Below are positions 1-5,256 of a stretch of DNA of 12,269 bases, one piece after another (the first letter of the stretch is position 1; every line of letters starts with the position of its first letter). The DNA comes from Candidatus Pacearchaeota archaeon (GTDB lineage: Archaea; Nanobdellota; Nanobdellia; Pacearchaeales; GW2011-AR1). Under the pieces are notes generated by a model. That model searched no databases. It was not told the origin of the DNA and was given only the letters and a program-made list of their open reading frames with translations. The stretch spans positions 1 to 12,269 of the forward strand of contig NZCQ01000033.1 of assembly GCA_002688335.1 (NCBI GenBank). The letters run 5' to 3'. The position numbers and the translations under genes were made by a program.

Positions 1-99
1 AGTATTGCTCATAATTTGAAGAAGATATGGAGAGCGAGAATGAGATTAGAGGATAATAATAAAAATATTTTAATTTTTGAATTGATATTCAAAAATTAA
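1..99 (+). CDS. Possible 3' end of an upstream gene (partial)
   Basis: Frame 1 is open from the left edge to a TAA at 97-99, giving 32 residues that are rich in Lys, Arg, Asn and Ile (for example HNLKKIWRARMRLED). The other two + strand frames stop within the first 20 bases. The stretch is too short to recognise a family, and an open frame of this length is expected by chance fairly often. The last codons lie in a 14-bp AT palindrome (69-100), which would be natural for a gene end but does not prove one. Confidence 0.25.
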   Translation, partial: SIAHNLKKIWRARMRLEDNNKNILIFELIFKN

Positions 100-100
100 A
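69..100. repeat. AT-rich perfect inverted repeat, 14-bp arms
   Basis: Arms TTTAATTTTTGAAT (69-82) and its exact reverse complement (87-100) flank a TGAT loop. It overlaps the stop of the possible upstream reading frame and lies just left of the structured RNA element. It could be a transcript-end hairpin for the upstream gene or part of the promoter region of the RNA. The function is not decided by the sequence. Confidence 0.6.
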
Positions 101-120
101 TGTGACACAGCCTGTTTAGA

Positions 121-256
121 GTGTGGTGATTACTGTAGATCCTAAAAACGAGGCGCTGTAACAAACCACGCCCCTCAAGGATTTGTATGATCCTTGACGA
201 TCATCAAGAACTAAAAGTTCTTGAGATTTTAAGGTGTGGTGCGCCATCGTTTTTTT
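121..256 (+). ncRNA. Putative structured non-coding RNA, unknown family
   Basis: This segment is clearly richer in GC than its surroundings and folds by eye into a branched structure. The outer stem is 144-151 with 247-254 plus 152-156 with 241-245 (13 bp, A246 bulged). The next stem is 165-172 (ACCACGCC) with 233-240 (GGTGTGGT), with one G-U pair. Inside are two perfect 8-bp hairpins: 175-182 with 190-197, and 204-211 with 217-224. The last stem runs into a T7 tract at 250-256, which fits archaeal transcription termination and argues for the + strand. I see no conserved RNase P, SRP or 5S motif, no box C/D pattern and no coding potential on this strand. The 5' end is uncertain because no strong TATA box is visible at the right distance (the best is a weak ATTAAATG near 95-102). 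The peroxiredoxin downstream has its own promoter at 344-351, so this is probably a separate transcript rather than a leader. Confidence 0.55.
250..256 (+). terminator. T-run terminator of the structured RNA
   Basis: Seven consecutive T residues follow directly on, and partly form, the closing strand of the outer stem of the structured RNA. Archaeal RNA polymerase terminates at T runs of this kind. Confidence 0.45.
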
Positions 257-343
257 GATATTCTTGAGTAATGTTTTGCTGAAACCTATGGGTTGGTTAT
301 TTTTAGTGTTTCAATTAAACCATGTCAAAAAACCACGAGAAAA

Positions 344-351
344 TTTATATA
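344..351 (+). promoter_or_regulatory. TATA box of the peroxiredoxin gene
   Basis: TTTATATA, preceded by a purine/A-rich BRE-like stretch (GAGAAAA). Its centre (347.5) lies 25.5 bases before ATG 373 but only 13.5 before ATG 361. The start site therefore probably coincides with codon ATG 373, giving a leaderless mRNA. Confidence 0.7.
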
Positions 352-372
352 GTGAATTAAATGATTGATAGA

Positions 373-945
373 ATGAACGAGGGATTGGAAATTAATAAGT
401 ATGCGCCGAGCTTTTCCACTGAGGCTTTTCATAATGGCGAAGTTAAGAAAATTGGTCTTACTAATTATCGAGGGAGGTGGGTAGTTTTGTTTTTCTATCC
501 TGCTGATTTTACCTTTGTGTGTCCTACTGAGCTTGGAGATTTAGCTGATAATTATGATGCTTTGAGGGAGTTAAATGCAGAGATTTTGAGTGTGAGTACT
601 GATACGACCTTTGTTCACAAGGCATGGCATGATAATTCGGAGACCATTAGGAAGATTGGGTTTCCCATGTTGGCAGATCCTACTGGGAAAATATGCAAGT
701 TGTATAATACTTATATTTCAGATGAGGGACTAAGTCTTCGGGGCACCTTTATTATTGATCCTGACGGGATATTAAAGGCTTTTGAGATTCATGATAATAA
801 TATTGGTAGATCGACTAAGGAATTGATTAGGAAGATTAAGGCAGCTCAGTTTGTAAGGGAAAACGGCGGAGAAGTTTGTCCTGTTAATTGGGAGCCCGGA
901 TCTGATACCTTGAAACCTGGTTTGGATTTGGTTGGGAAGATATAA
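373..945 (+). CDS. Peroxiredoxin, 2-Cys AhpC/Prx1 type
   Basis: A cytoplasmic thiol peroxidase that reduces hydrogen peroxide and organic hydroperoxides. With the preferred start it has 190 residues, normal for the AhpC/Prx1 class. The thioredoxin-fold core carries FFYPADFTFVCPTEL with the peroxidatic Cys at residue 50 and the Pro, Thr and Glu of the active site around it. A conserved Arg lies in SLRGTFIIDPDG. The C-terminal VCP motif supplies the resolving Cys at residue 169, as in typical 2-Cys enzymes that work as head-to-tail dimers or decamers. A further Cys is in GKICKLYNTY. Two ATG codons are possible (361 and 373). The TATA spacing favours 373, and the four extra residues MIDR are not needed by the fold. 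The reducing partner is not encoded nearby. The gene looks monocistronic, with an 82-base gap and a new promoter before the next gene. Confidence 0.95.
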   Translation: MNEGLEINKYAPSFSTEAFHNGEVKKIGLTNYRGRWVVLFFYPADFTFVCPTELGDLADNYDALRELNAEILSVSTDTTFVHKAWHDNSETIRKIGFPMLADPTGKICKLYNTYISDEGLSLRGTFIIDPDGILKAFEIHDNNIGRSTKELIRKIKAAQFVRENGGEVCPVNWEPGSDTLKPGLDLVGKI

Positions 946-999
946 GAATATTTAATTTATTATCACACAAATCTTTAAAAGTTTATTTCTGATTTTAAG

Positions 1000-1007
1000 C
1001 TATATAT
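1000..1007 (+). promoter_or_regulatory. TATA box of the RPA-like gene
   Basis: CTATATAT, centre 1003.5, lies 24.5 bases before ATG 1028. A second AT element, TTTAAAAG at 974-981, is too far upstream of this ATG. The spacing favours ATG 1028 over the in-frame TTG at 1010. Confidence 0.6.
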
Positions 1008-1027
1008 CTTTGAAGGAAAAAGTAAAA

Positions 1028-1678
1028 ATGCCAGAGTTTAGAAAAAGGGAGATAGCATATAAGCTAAGGGTTGGTGATTTGATTAAAGCAAATCCTATTT
1101 TTGATGAAGCTCCTAAGAATGAAGGGAGGGCTAGGCTTCTTCATCTTGAGTTAGGCGAGAAAAGAATTGTTCGTGTTAATCTAATCGCTAATGTTATAGA
1201 TAAGTTTGAGTCCGGTGGTGAAAAGAGGTTTGCTTCCATTACTGTTGATGATGGAAGTGGACAGATTAAGGCTAGAGTTTTTGGTGAGGATTTGATTAAG
1301 CTTAGTGATATTGTTCAGGGAGATACTGTTCTGATCATTGGATTGATGAGGTCTTTTAATGATGAGTTGTATGTTCTTCCAGAAATTATTAGAAAACAGG
1401 ATCCGAAGTATTTGTTGGTTAGGAAGTTAGAGTTAGATAAAATAAATCCTCCCGTTGTTTCTGAGAGCAATCAGGCTAATCAAGGAGTTAAATCGTATAG
1501 GGATGAAGTCATAGATCTGATTAAAGCTTCGGAAGAGAGTGAAGGGATAGATAAGGAAGAGATTATTATGAAGTTTAAGAGTGCAAACAAGGGAGTTATT
1601 ACACAGGAGATCCAGAAGTTGTTGGAGGAAGGAATTATTTATGAGCCTAGGCCTGGCCGCGTCCGTTATCTAGGATAA
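1028..1678 (+). CDS. RPA32-like single-strand DNA-binding protein (OB fold + winged helix)
   Basis: 216 residues with two visible parts. Residues about 40-130 form an OB fold: RIVRVNLIANVIDKF, then FASITVDDGSGQIKARVFGED, then GDTVLIIGLMRSFNDELYVL. This is the arrangement of the RPA2/RPA32 nucleic-acid-binding domain. After a polar linker, residues about 155-216 are helical and end in a winged-helix-like element (IMKFKSANKGVITQEIQKLLEEGIIYEPRPGRVRYL). Eukaryotic RPA32 and its archaeal relatives have the same order, with the wing serving as a protein-docking domain in replication and repair. Single-strand DNA binding and partnership with an RPA large subunit are inferred from the family; no large subunit is in this window. 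The start at ATG 1028 is chosen from the TATA spacing. A TTG at 1010 would add six residues. Confidence 0.8.
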   Translation: MPEFRKREIAYKLRVGDLIKANPIFDEAPKNEGRARLLHLELGEKRIVRVNLIANVIDKFESGGEKRFASITVDDGSGQIKARVFGEDLIKLSDIVQGDTVLIIGLMRSFNDELYVLPEIIRKQDPKYLLVRKLELDKINPPVVSESNQANQGVKSYRDEVIDLIKASEESEGIDKEEIIMKFKSANKGVITQEIQKLLEEGIIYEPRPGRVRYLG

Positions 1679-1719
1679 TGGATCTAATTATAAGGGTTAG
1701 GTATTTGGGATGAAAAAGT

Positions 1720-1727
1720 TTTTAAAA
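1720..1727 (+). promoter_or_regulatory. TATA box of the 160-residue unknown gene
   Basis: TTTTAAAA, centre 1723.5, 24.5 bases before ATG 1748, with an A-rich BRE-like stretch (GAAAAAG) directly upstream. A T6 run at 1734-1739 lies between box and start and may also end the RPA-like transcript. Confidence 0.6.
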
Positions 1728-1747
1728 TCTGGGTTTTTTGTTATTTG

Positions 1748-2230
1748 ATGAAACTTAAGCCTTTGTTGAGAAGTATTTTTCAGATTAACGGGATAGATTA
1801 TTGTGCTGATAGGGTTAGTGCAGTTTATCGTAAATTGAAGGATAGAGATTATCTGGAGAAGTTTAATAATTTTGGATTCTTTTTAAGATTGTTTAATTTG
1901 GAGAATGAAAATACGAGAAGTAATCTTGGTGTAGATGATATTGAGGATTTTCTTAAGAGCAATTGCGTGCATGCTGAGAGAGCTTTAGGGAATATTGTAG
2001 CTTTTAGGGAAGATCATGGAGAGTGTTCTATGGATACGGGGGAATTAGAAAGAGTTGCATTTTATGATCCTGAAGACAATCAACCTATGATTTATCTCTC
2101 TGAAAACCATGAATCAGTAATCACTACTTTAGGTGATTTTTTGAGGGGGCCTGATAGAGGATTATATCCTGATTTTTATAGGTTAGTTGATTCTAGGGTT
2201 CCACTAAAGTGCAAAAGTTCAGCCTACTAA
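1748..2230 (+). CDS. Hypothetical protein, 160 residues
   Basis: I do not recognise this family. The protein is soluble and acidic, with no signal peptide or membrane segment. The first 70 residues look helical (VSAVYRKLKDRDYLEKF, NNFGFFLRLFNLENEN). A middle part has DDIEDFLKSNCVHAERALG, and the second half mixes strands and turns (FYDPEDNQPMIYLSENHES). Four Cys are scattered (YCAD, NCVH, ECSM, KCKS) and do not form a zinc-ribbon pattern. It has its own TATA box giving a predicted leaderless mRNA from ATG 1748; a TTG directly before adds only one residue. Its stop at 2228-2230 falls just upstream of the TATA box of the aIF2-beta gene, so read-through could join the two, but each has its own promoter. 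Base composition resembles the neighbours. Confidence 0.75.
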   Translation: MKLKPLLRSIFQINGIDYCADRVSAVYRKLKDRDYLEKFNNFGFFLRLFNLENENTRSNLGVDDIEDFLKSNCVHAERALGNIVAFREDHGECSMDTGELERVAFYDPEDNQPMIYLSENHESVITTLGDFLRGPDRGLYPDFYRLVDSRVPLKCKSSAY

Positions 2231-2234
2231 ACCC

Positions 2235-2242
2235 TTTTAAAC
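2235..2242 (+). promoter_or_regulatory. TATA box of the aIF2-beta gene
   Basis: TTTTAAAC, centre 2238.5, 24.5 bases before ATG 2263. It begins five bases after the preceding stop codon. It decides the start: the longer reading frame from 2209 would overlap the upstream gene and add 18 residues absent from the usual family N-terminus. Confidence 0.65.
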
Positions 2243-2262
2243 TAACTATTTCTCTAGATTAT

Positions 2263-2673
2263 ATGCAAGATTATGAAGAACTATTAGATGGAGCGTATAA
2301 GAAGCTTAAGCCTATTGAGAAGAGTATTGATAGGTTTGAAGTTCCTAAGGTTGAAGGGCACTTAGAGGGAACAAAGACTATTTTGACTAATTTTCCGAAG
2401 ATCGCATCATATTTAAGAAGGGATCAAGAGCATTTGTTGAAGTTTTTGTTGAAAGAACTTGCTAGTTCGGGTTCTATTAAGAATGGAAGAGTTATTCTGC
2501 AGAGAAAGATAAATTCTCAGAAGATAAATGAGAAAATTGATAATTATGTTAATGAATTTGTTATTTGTGGGCAGTGTGGAAAACCAGATACGGAGATTTT
2601 GAAGGAGAAAGGGTTTTCATTTATTCATTGCTTGGCTTGTGGAGCGAAGCATAGCGTGAGGGGTAAATTGTAA
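2263..2673 (+). CDS. Translation initiation factor aIF2, beta subunit
   Basis: Beta subunit of the heterotrimeric factor that brings initiator Met-tRNA to the small ribosomal subunit. The 136 residues match the usual archaeal length. The N-terminus MQDYEELLDGAYKKL is the helix that contacts the gamma subunit. The middle alpha/beta domain contains FEVPKVEGHLEGTKTILTNF and FLLKELASSGSI. The C-terminus is a zinc ribbon with CGQC and, 20 or so residues later, CLAC. The start at ATG 2263 is supported by family alignment from memory and by the TATA spacing. The gene is followed after one base by an unknown gene, so the two are probably cotranscribed. Gamma and alpha subunits are not in this window, as is normal for archaea. 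Confidence 0.95.
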   Translation: MQDYEELLDGAYKKLKPIEKSIDRFEVPKVEGHLEGTKTILTNFPKIASYLRRDQEHLLKFLLKELASSGSIKNGRVILQRKINSQKINEKIDNYVNEFVICGQCGKPDTEILKEKGFSFIHCLACGAKHSVRGKL

Positions 2674-2674
2674 T

Positions 2675-3025
2675 ATGAGGATGATTCTAGGTTATGAGTT
2701 TGTAAGGAAGGGGTTTCTTCAAGGAGAGAGTTTTGCTAGTTATGGGATCATGGGCGTGGGATTATCTATTGGTCAAACAAGACTATTCTTGCCAACATTT
2801 ATTGGTGATTACTATACAGAACAAGATTTATCTGATATATCAAATGCCACATTTAGTGATCCAGATTCCTTATATTGTTATTATGATTCTGGAAGATCGA
2901 TTGTCATAGAAATTCCTTCAGTACTTGATTTTCCAGAGGGGCCTTTAAAAAGATGTGTTGTTGATCCGGAAGATAAGCTCATTGGCCTGTTGGTTGATTT
3001 AAATTCAAGATTAATTTCTTCCTAA
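2675..3025 (+). CDS. Hypothetical protein, 116 residues, behind aIF2-beta
   Basis: I do not recognise this protein. It begins one base after the aIF2-beta stop and has a Shine-Dalgarno-like GAGGGG at 2659-2664, inside the end of the upstream gene, so translation is probably coupled to aIF2-beta. A second in-frame ATG at 2681 is possible. Features: a glycine-rich hydrophobic stretch near residues 22-35 (YGIMGVGLSIGQTRLFLP), many aromatic residues (GDYYTEQ, SLYCYYDSG), and an acidic C-terminal half (FPEGPLKRCVVDPEDKL). The stretch is too short and broken for a confident membrane segment. The tight linkage to an initiation factor is suggestive only; many archaeal operons mix functions. Confidence 0.7.
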   Translation: MRMILGYEFVRKGFLQGESFASYGIMGVGLSIGQTRLFLPTFIGDYYTEQDLSDISNATFSDPDSLYCYYDSGRSIVIEIPSVLDFPEGPLKRCVVDPEDKLIGLLVDLNSRLISS

Positions 3026-3070
3026 TGTCTAATTTCACCACTAATTCTTGGAAAACATCCATAAATAAGC

Positions 3071-3078
3071 TTTAAATA
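3071..3078 (+). promoter_or_regulatory. TATA box of the DUF5679 gene
   Basis: TTTAAATA, centre 3074.5, predicts transcription from about 3101, hence a leader of about 35 bases before ATG 3136. This is unlike most neighbours. Confidence 0.6.
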
Positions 3079-3120
3079 CCTTGTTTCATAGGTAAAATTA
3101 CTAGTAAAACTAATTTACAA

Positions 3121-3127
3121 GGGAGGT
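3121..3127 (+). promoter_or_regulatory. Strong Shine-Dalgarno of the DUF5679 gene
   Basis: GGGAGGT, complementary to the archaeal 16S 3' end (CACCUCC), ends 8 bases before ATG 3136. It fixes the start and marks this as a leadered mRNA. Confidence 0.75.
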
Positions 3128-3135
3128 CAAAATAT

Positions 3136-3279
3136 ATGGCAACTGGATATTGTGTTAAATGCAAAGCGAAAACTGAGATTAAAGACGCGAAAAAGACACA
3201 AACAGCTAAAGGCAAGGATATGATGAAGGGTTCATGCCCTACTTGCGGGACTACTGTTTGTACTTTTAAGGTAGAATAA
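3136..3279 (+). CDS. Small zinc-ribbon protein, DUF5679 family
   Basis: A 47-residue protein. It has a CxxC pair near the N-terminus (YCVKCKAKTEI) and a second pair near the C-terminus (SCPTCGTTV), separated by a Lys-rich linker (KDAKKTQTAKGKDMMKG). This is the pattern of DUF5679 proteins, single zinc ribbons common in archaea and some viruses. The four Cys should bind one zinc ion. Basic charge suggests nucleic-acid binding, but no function is established. A TATA box at 3071-3078 and an excellent Shine-Dalgarno at 3121-3127 indicate efficient expression from its own promoter. A T-rich terminator follows at once. Confidence 0.85.
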   Translation: MATGYCVKCKAKTEIKDAKKTQTAKGKDMMKGSCPTCGTTVCTFKVE

Positions 3280-3302
3280 TTTTATTTTTTTATTAATTTT
3301 TA
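3280..3302 (+). terminator. T-rich terminator after the DUF5679 gene
   Basis: Directly after the stop codon, 19 of 23 bases are T, including a T6 run at 3285-3290. There is no stem-loop, which is typical for archaeal terminators. Confidence 0.5.
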
Positions 3303-3323
3303 TTAATGTGTTTTTGAGATATT

Positions 3324-3331
3324 CTTATATA
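3324..3331 (+). promoter_or_regulatory. TATA box of the DUF424 gene
   Basis: CTTATATA, centre 3327.5, lies 26.5 bases before ATG 3354. It supports that ATG rather than the TTG at 3339, which would be only 12 bases away. Confidence 0.6.
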
Positions 3332-3353
3332 GGCGGGTTTGTTTGATGTGATT

Positions 3354-3650
3354 ATGAGGATCAAAATTCATGAGGCTTATAGGGGTGTCGTGGCTCTGTC
3401 AGATAGCGATTTGATAGGTAAGACTTTTGTTGAAGGGAAGAGGCAGATAGAAGTGAAGCCTAGTTTTTTTGATGGGGAAGAGAAATCTAGAGAAGAGATT
3501 TTGGAAGTTCTTAGAAATATGGACAGAGAAGATGCTACTTTTAATATTGTTGGTAAGGAATCTGTGTCTTGTGCTGTTGAAGCTGGAATAATAAGTGATC
3601 GGGGAGTTATACGTATAGATGGAGTGCCTGTTGCCTTGGGGTTGTTGTGA
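3354..3650 (+). CDS. DUF424 family protein
   Basis: 98 residues from ATG 3354. The family pattern is clear: N-terminal strand RIKIHEAYRGVVALSDSDL, then LIGKTFVEGKRQIEVKPSFF, a short acidic helix (SREEILEVLRNM), then ATFNIVGKESVSCAVEAGII and the closing VIRIDGVPVALGLL. DUF424 is a widespread archaeal family of small cytoplasmic proteins without an established function, often found among translation genes, as here. The predicted mRNA is leaderless. The stop at 3648-3650 is only 7 bases from the stop of the convergent gene on the - strand, so the two transcripts must overlap at their 3' ends. Confidence 0.88.
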   Translation: MRIKIHEAYRGVVALSDSDLIGKTFVEGKRQIEVKPSFFDGEEKSREEILEVLRNMDREDATFNIVGKESVSCAVEAGIISDRGVIRIDGVPVALGLL

Positions 3651-3657
3651 GATAAGT

Positions 3658-4218
3658 TTAGTTCTTTAATAATTCTCTTGCATCAATAACTCTATTATGC
3701 CCATCTGAAAGGAAGCAAGGATTGCCTAACTCATAAACAAATTGTAAGCGAATCTCATTATATCTTTGAGAGGGAGATACAGTATCCTTAGGTCCAAATG
3801 TGCTGTGAGCTTTCTTGCTTCTTTGTTTAATCTGGTATCTTGGTCCTTTTTTCTTGATGCTAGCAACTTTGCTAGTTTTTAAATCTTCTAAACAAATAAA
3901 CCAGTATGGTTTTTTTTCAAGCAAGGCAGGTGTTCCTGCAAGGTCAGAAAGTTTAACAGATCTTCCTTGCTCGAAACTAGAGAGTATCGATAGATCGTAG
4001 GAGGTAATAATCCCCCTTATACATATCTCTTCTAGCTTGTAATGCTTGTCATCTTGTGGAATAAGTAGTCCCATAAATCCCAACAAGGGGGATGTAATCC
4101 CCTTCCTTACTCTGTGAGAACAATCATCCATATACCTTTCAATGGGAAAGTCTATTAAAAGAGGATACTTTTCGGCGTCAGAGGTTCTTACTTTCTTTTT
4201 GGGTTTAAATTCTTTCAT
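3658..4218 (-). CDS. Hypothetical protein, 186 residues
   Basis: I do not recognise this protein. It is the only - strand gene among translation genes. The N-terminus is very basic (MKEFKPKKKVRTSD). The central part looks alpha/beta (SPLLGFMGLLIPQDDKHY, KLEEICIRGIITSYDLSIL, PYWFICLEDLKTSK). A basic linker follows (KKKGPRYQIKQRSKKAHS). The C-terminus ends with CFLSDGHNRVIDARELL, which loosely recalls the DGxHR motif of ParB/sulfiredoxin-like domains; the resemblance is short and at the wrong end of the protein, so I do not assign that fold. Start ATG at 4218 is supported by a TATA box 25.5 bases upstream. Convergent with DUF424. Confidence 0.75.
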   Translation of the reverse strand: MKEFKPKKKVRTSDAEKYPLLIDFPIERYMDDCSHRVRKGITSPLLGFMGLLIPQDDKHYKLEEICIRGIITSYDLSILSSFEQGRSVKLSDLAGTPALLEKKPYWFICLEDLKTSKVASIKKKGPRYQIKQRSKKAHSTFGPKDTVSPSQRYNEIRLQFVYELGNPCFLSDGHNRVIDARELLKN

Positions 4219-4239
4219 AAATTGATTTAATGAATTGGA

Positions 4240-4247
4240 TTTATAAA
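4240..4247 (-). promoter_or_regulatory. TATA box of the 186-residue - strand gene
   Basis: TTTATAAA, centre 4243.5, 25.5 bases before the ATG whose first base is 4218. A leaderless mRNA is predicted. The sequence is palindromic; the opposite direction shows no gene at the right distance. Confidence 0.6.
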
Positions 4248-4312
4248 GATTGATGGAATCTTGAGCCAGATCCTGTAATTCTGGATGATATTTATTTTAA
4301 AAATCCCAAAGC

Positions 4313-4320
4313 TTTTAAAC
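4313..4320 (+). promoter_or_regulatory. TATA box of the aIF1A gene
   Basis: TTTTAAAC, centre 4316.5, 24.5 bases before ATG 4341. The box is identical to that of aIF2-beta (2235-2242). Confidence 0.65.
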
Positions 4321-4340
4321 GTTCTTTCTTATCCAGTGTT

Positions 4341-4700
4341 ATGTTTAAGAAGAAAGTAAGGGCTAAGGATAAATCAAAAAGGAATTCTCCTAGGCCTGGA
4401 AATAGTAATGAAGTTGTTAGGGTTAGGGTTCCAAGAGAGGGAGAGGTTATTGGAATTGTTGAGCAAAGGGTTGGAGCTAATAGGATGATTGTTAAGTGTT
4501 TGGATGAGAATGAGAGGAATTGTAGGATTCCTGGATCTATGAGAAGGAGACTTTGGATAAGGCCGGGAGATACTGTAATTGTTAAACCTTGGGAGTTTGA
4601 TGGGGATCGGAGAGGAGATCTGATTTTTAAGTATACCCCTGCTGCAATAGATTGGTTGAAGAGGAAAGGTTATATTAAGGAGATTGTTAGTGAGTTTTAA
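4341..4700 (+). CDS. Translation initiation factor aIF1A
   Basis: Archaeal homologue of eIF1A/IF1, which binds the A site of the small subunit during start-codon selection. The 119 residues match the eIF1A size. A basic tail (MFKKKVRAKDKSKRNSPRPG) precedes an S1-type OB fold of about residues 30-95: EGEVIGIVEQRVGANRMIV, KCLDENERNCRIPGSMRRRL, WIRPGDTVIVKPWEFDGDRR. A C-terminal helix follows (AAIDWLKRKGYIKEI). The RIPG and RRRLWI elements are strongly conserved. Predicted leaderless from its own promoter. The next module, hicBA plus the KH gene, begins 46 bases downstream with its own TATA box. Confidence 0.95.
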   Translation: MFKKKVRAKDKSKRNSPRPGNSNEVVRVRVPREGEVIGIVEQRVGANRMIVKCLDENERNCRIPGSMRRRLWIRPGDTVIVKPWEFDGDRRGDLIFKYTPAAIDWLKRKGYIKEIVSEF

Positions 4701-4718
4701 GGGTTAAAACCATAAAGA

Positions 4719-4726
4719 ATATAAAT
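4719..4726 (+). promoter_or_regulatory. TATA box of the hicB-hicA-KH operon
   Basis: ATATAAAT, centre 4722.5, 24.5 bases before ATG 4747. As no equally placed box is seen before the KH gene at 5257, this promoter probably drives all three genes. Confidence 0.6.
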
Positions 4727-4746
4727 CTAATAAATTATATATTTGT

Positions 4747-5034
4747 ATGGAAAAACAAATATTATTGAATGTATCTCTGGTGAATGAGAAAGAGGGAGGA
4801 TATTCTGCTATTGCAACGGATTTAGAAGTTGCTAGTCAAGGAGAGAGTGTTGAAGAAGCCTTAAATAATTTAAAGGAAGCAGTTGAGCTATATGTAGAGA
4901 GTTCAGTTGAACTTGGTATAATGGATCAGGTTTTAGAGAGACTAAGAATATCTGATCAAGATATGAAGGAAGAAAACTTAATTATGCCTAAGATATTGAG
5001 GACCGAAATACCTATAGCCCTGAATCTACAATGA
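4747..5034 (+). CDS. hicB: HicB family antitoxin
   Basis: 95 residues, the antitoxin of a type II HicAB pair. The partial RNase H-like fold is seen in KQILLNVSLVNEKEGGYSAI, followed by the family signature ASQGESVEEALNNLKEAVEL. The usual PDLPG element is TDLEV here, a variant common in short archaeal and cyanobacterial HicB proteins. The C-terminal 30 residues are helical then end in a short strand-like segment (LRTEIPIALNL) that could pair as a ribbon-helix-helix arm. No clear helix-turn-helix is visible, so autoregulation is possible but unproven. The stop overlaps the hicA start by four bases (ATGA at 5031-5034), giving coupled translation with the antitoxin made first. Confidence 0.88.
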   Translation: MEKQILLNVSLVNEKEGGYSAIATDLEVASQGESVEEALNNLKEAVELYVESSVELGIMDQVLERLRISDQDMKEENLIMPKILRTEIPIALNLQ

Positions 5035-5255
5035 AATTGCCCTTGATATCTTCTGATAAAATGTTGAAGTATTTGTCAGGAAAAGGATTTGTTGTTATGC
5101 GTCAAAAAGGCTCCCATATCACCTTACATAAGAAAGAAAACAATAAGATAATATTAGTGGTGGTGCCGAGGAAACCTCAGATTAAACGGGGAACTCTTTT
5201 GAGTATTTTAAGACAATCTAAAATATCAAGAGAGCAGTTTGTTAAGGAGATTTAA
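5031..5255 (+). CDS. hicA: HicA family mRNA interferase toxin
   Basis: 74 residues with the small dsRBD-like HicA fold: helix SSDKMLKYLSGKGFVVMRQ, then GSHITLHKK with the catalytic His at residue 29, strands NKIILVVVPRK, and helix TLLSILRQSKISREQFV. HicA toxins cut mRNA and are blocked by HicB binding over the active site. All key elements are present, so the toxin should be active. The last codons of hicA contain the Shine-Dalgarno of the following KH-domain gene (5244-5250), which starts two bases after the hicA stop. The order hicB-hicA is the reverse of the E. coli type but common elsewhere. Confidence 0.9.
   Translation: MKLPLISSDKMLKYLSGKGFVVMRQKGSHITLHKKENNKIILVVVPRKPQIKRGTLLSILRQSKISREQFVKEI
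5244..5250 (+). promoter_or_regulatory. Shine-Dalgarno of the KH-domain gene inside hicA
   Basis: AAGGAGA, ending 6 bases before ATG 5257. It selects ATG 5257 over the in-frame TTG at 5239, which lies inside hicA and before this site. Confidence 0.6.
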
Positions 5256-5256
5256 T

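Noticed and set aside
116..247. A 43-codon - strand frame (ATG at 247) across the structured RNA
   Set aside because: It has no Shine-Dalgarno and no TATA box at the right distance. Its codons are dictated by the nested complementary stems, which explain the sequence better as RNA.
280..320. Small inverted repeats upstream of the peroxiredoxin promoter (TGAAAC/GTTTCA, AACC/GGTT, GTTT/AAAC)
   Set aside because: Arms of 4-6 bp are expected by chance in such sequence. There is no clear relation to the TATA box.
361..372. Upstream ATG at 361 as the peroxiredoxin start
   Set aside because: It is only 13.5 bases from the TATA box centre and would precede the expected transcription start; ATG 373 fits.
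2209..2262. Extended aIF2-beta start overlapping the upstream gene
   Set aside because: The added residues are not part of the usual family N-terminus, and the TATA box for ATG 2263 lies within this stretch.
3658..3720. ParB/sulfiredoxin-like nuclease call from the DGHNR motif in the - strand gene
   Set aside because: The match is five residues at the extreme C-terminus, while the motif is near the N-terminus of those domains. No supporting motifs were seen.
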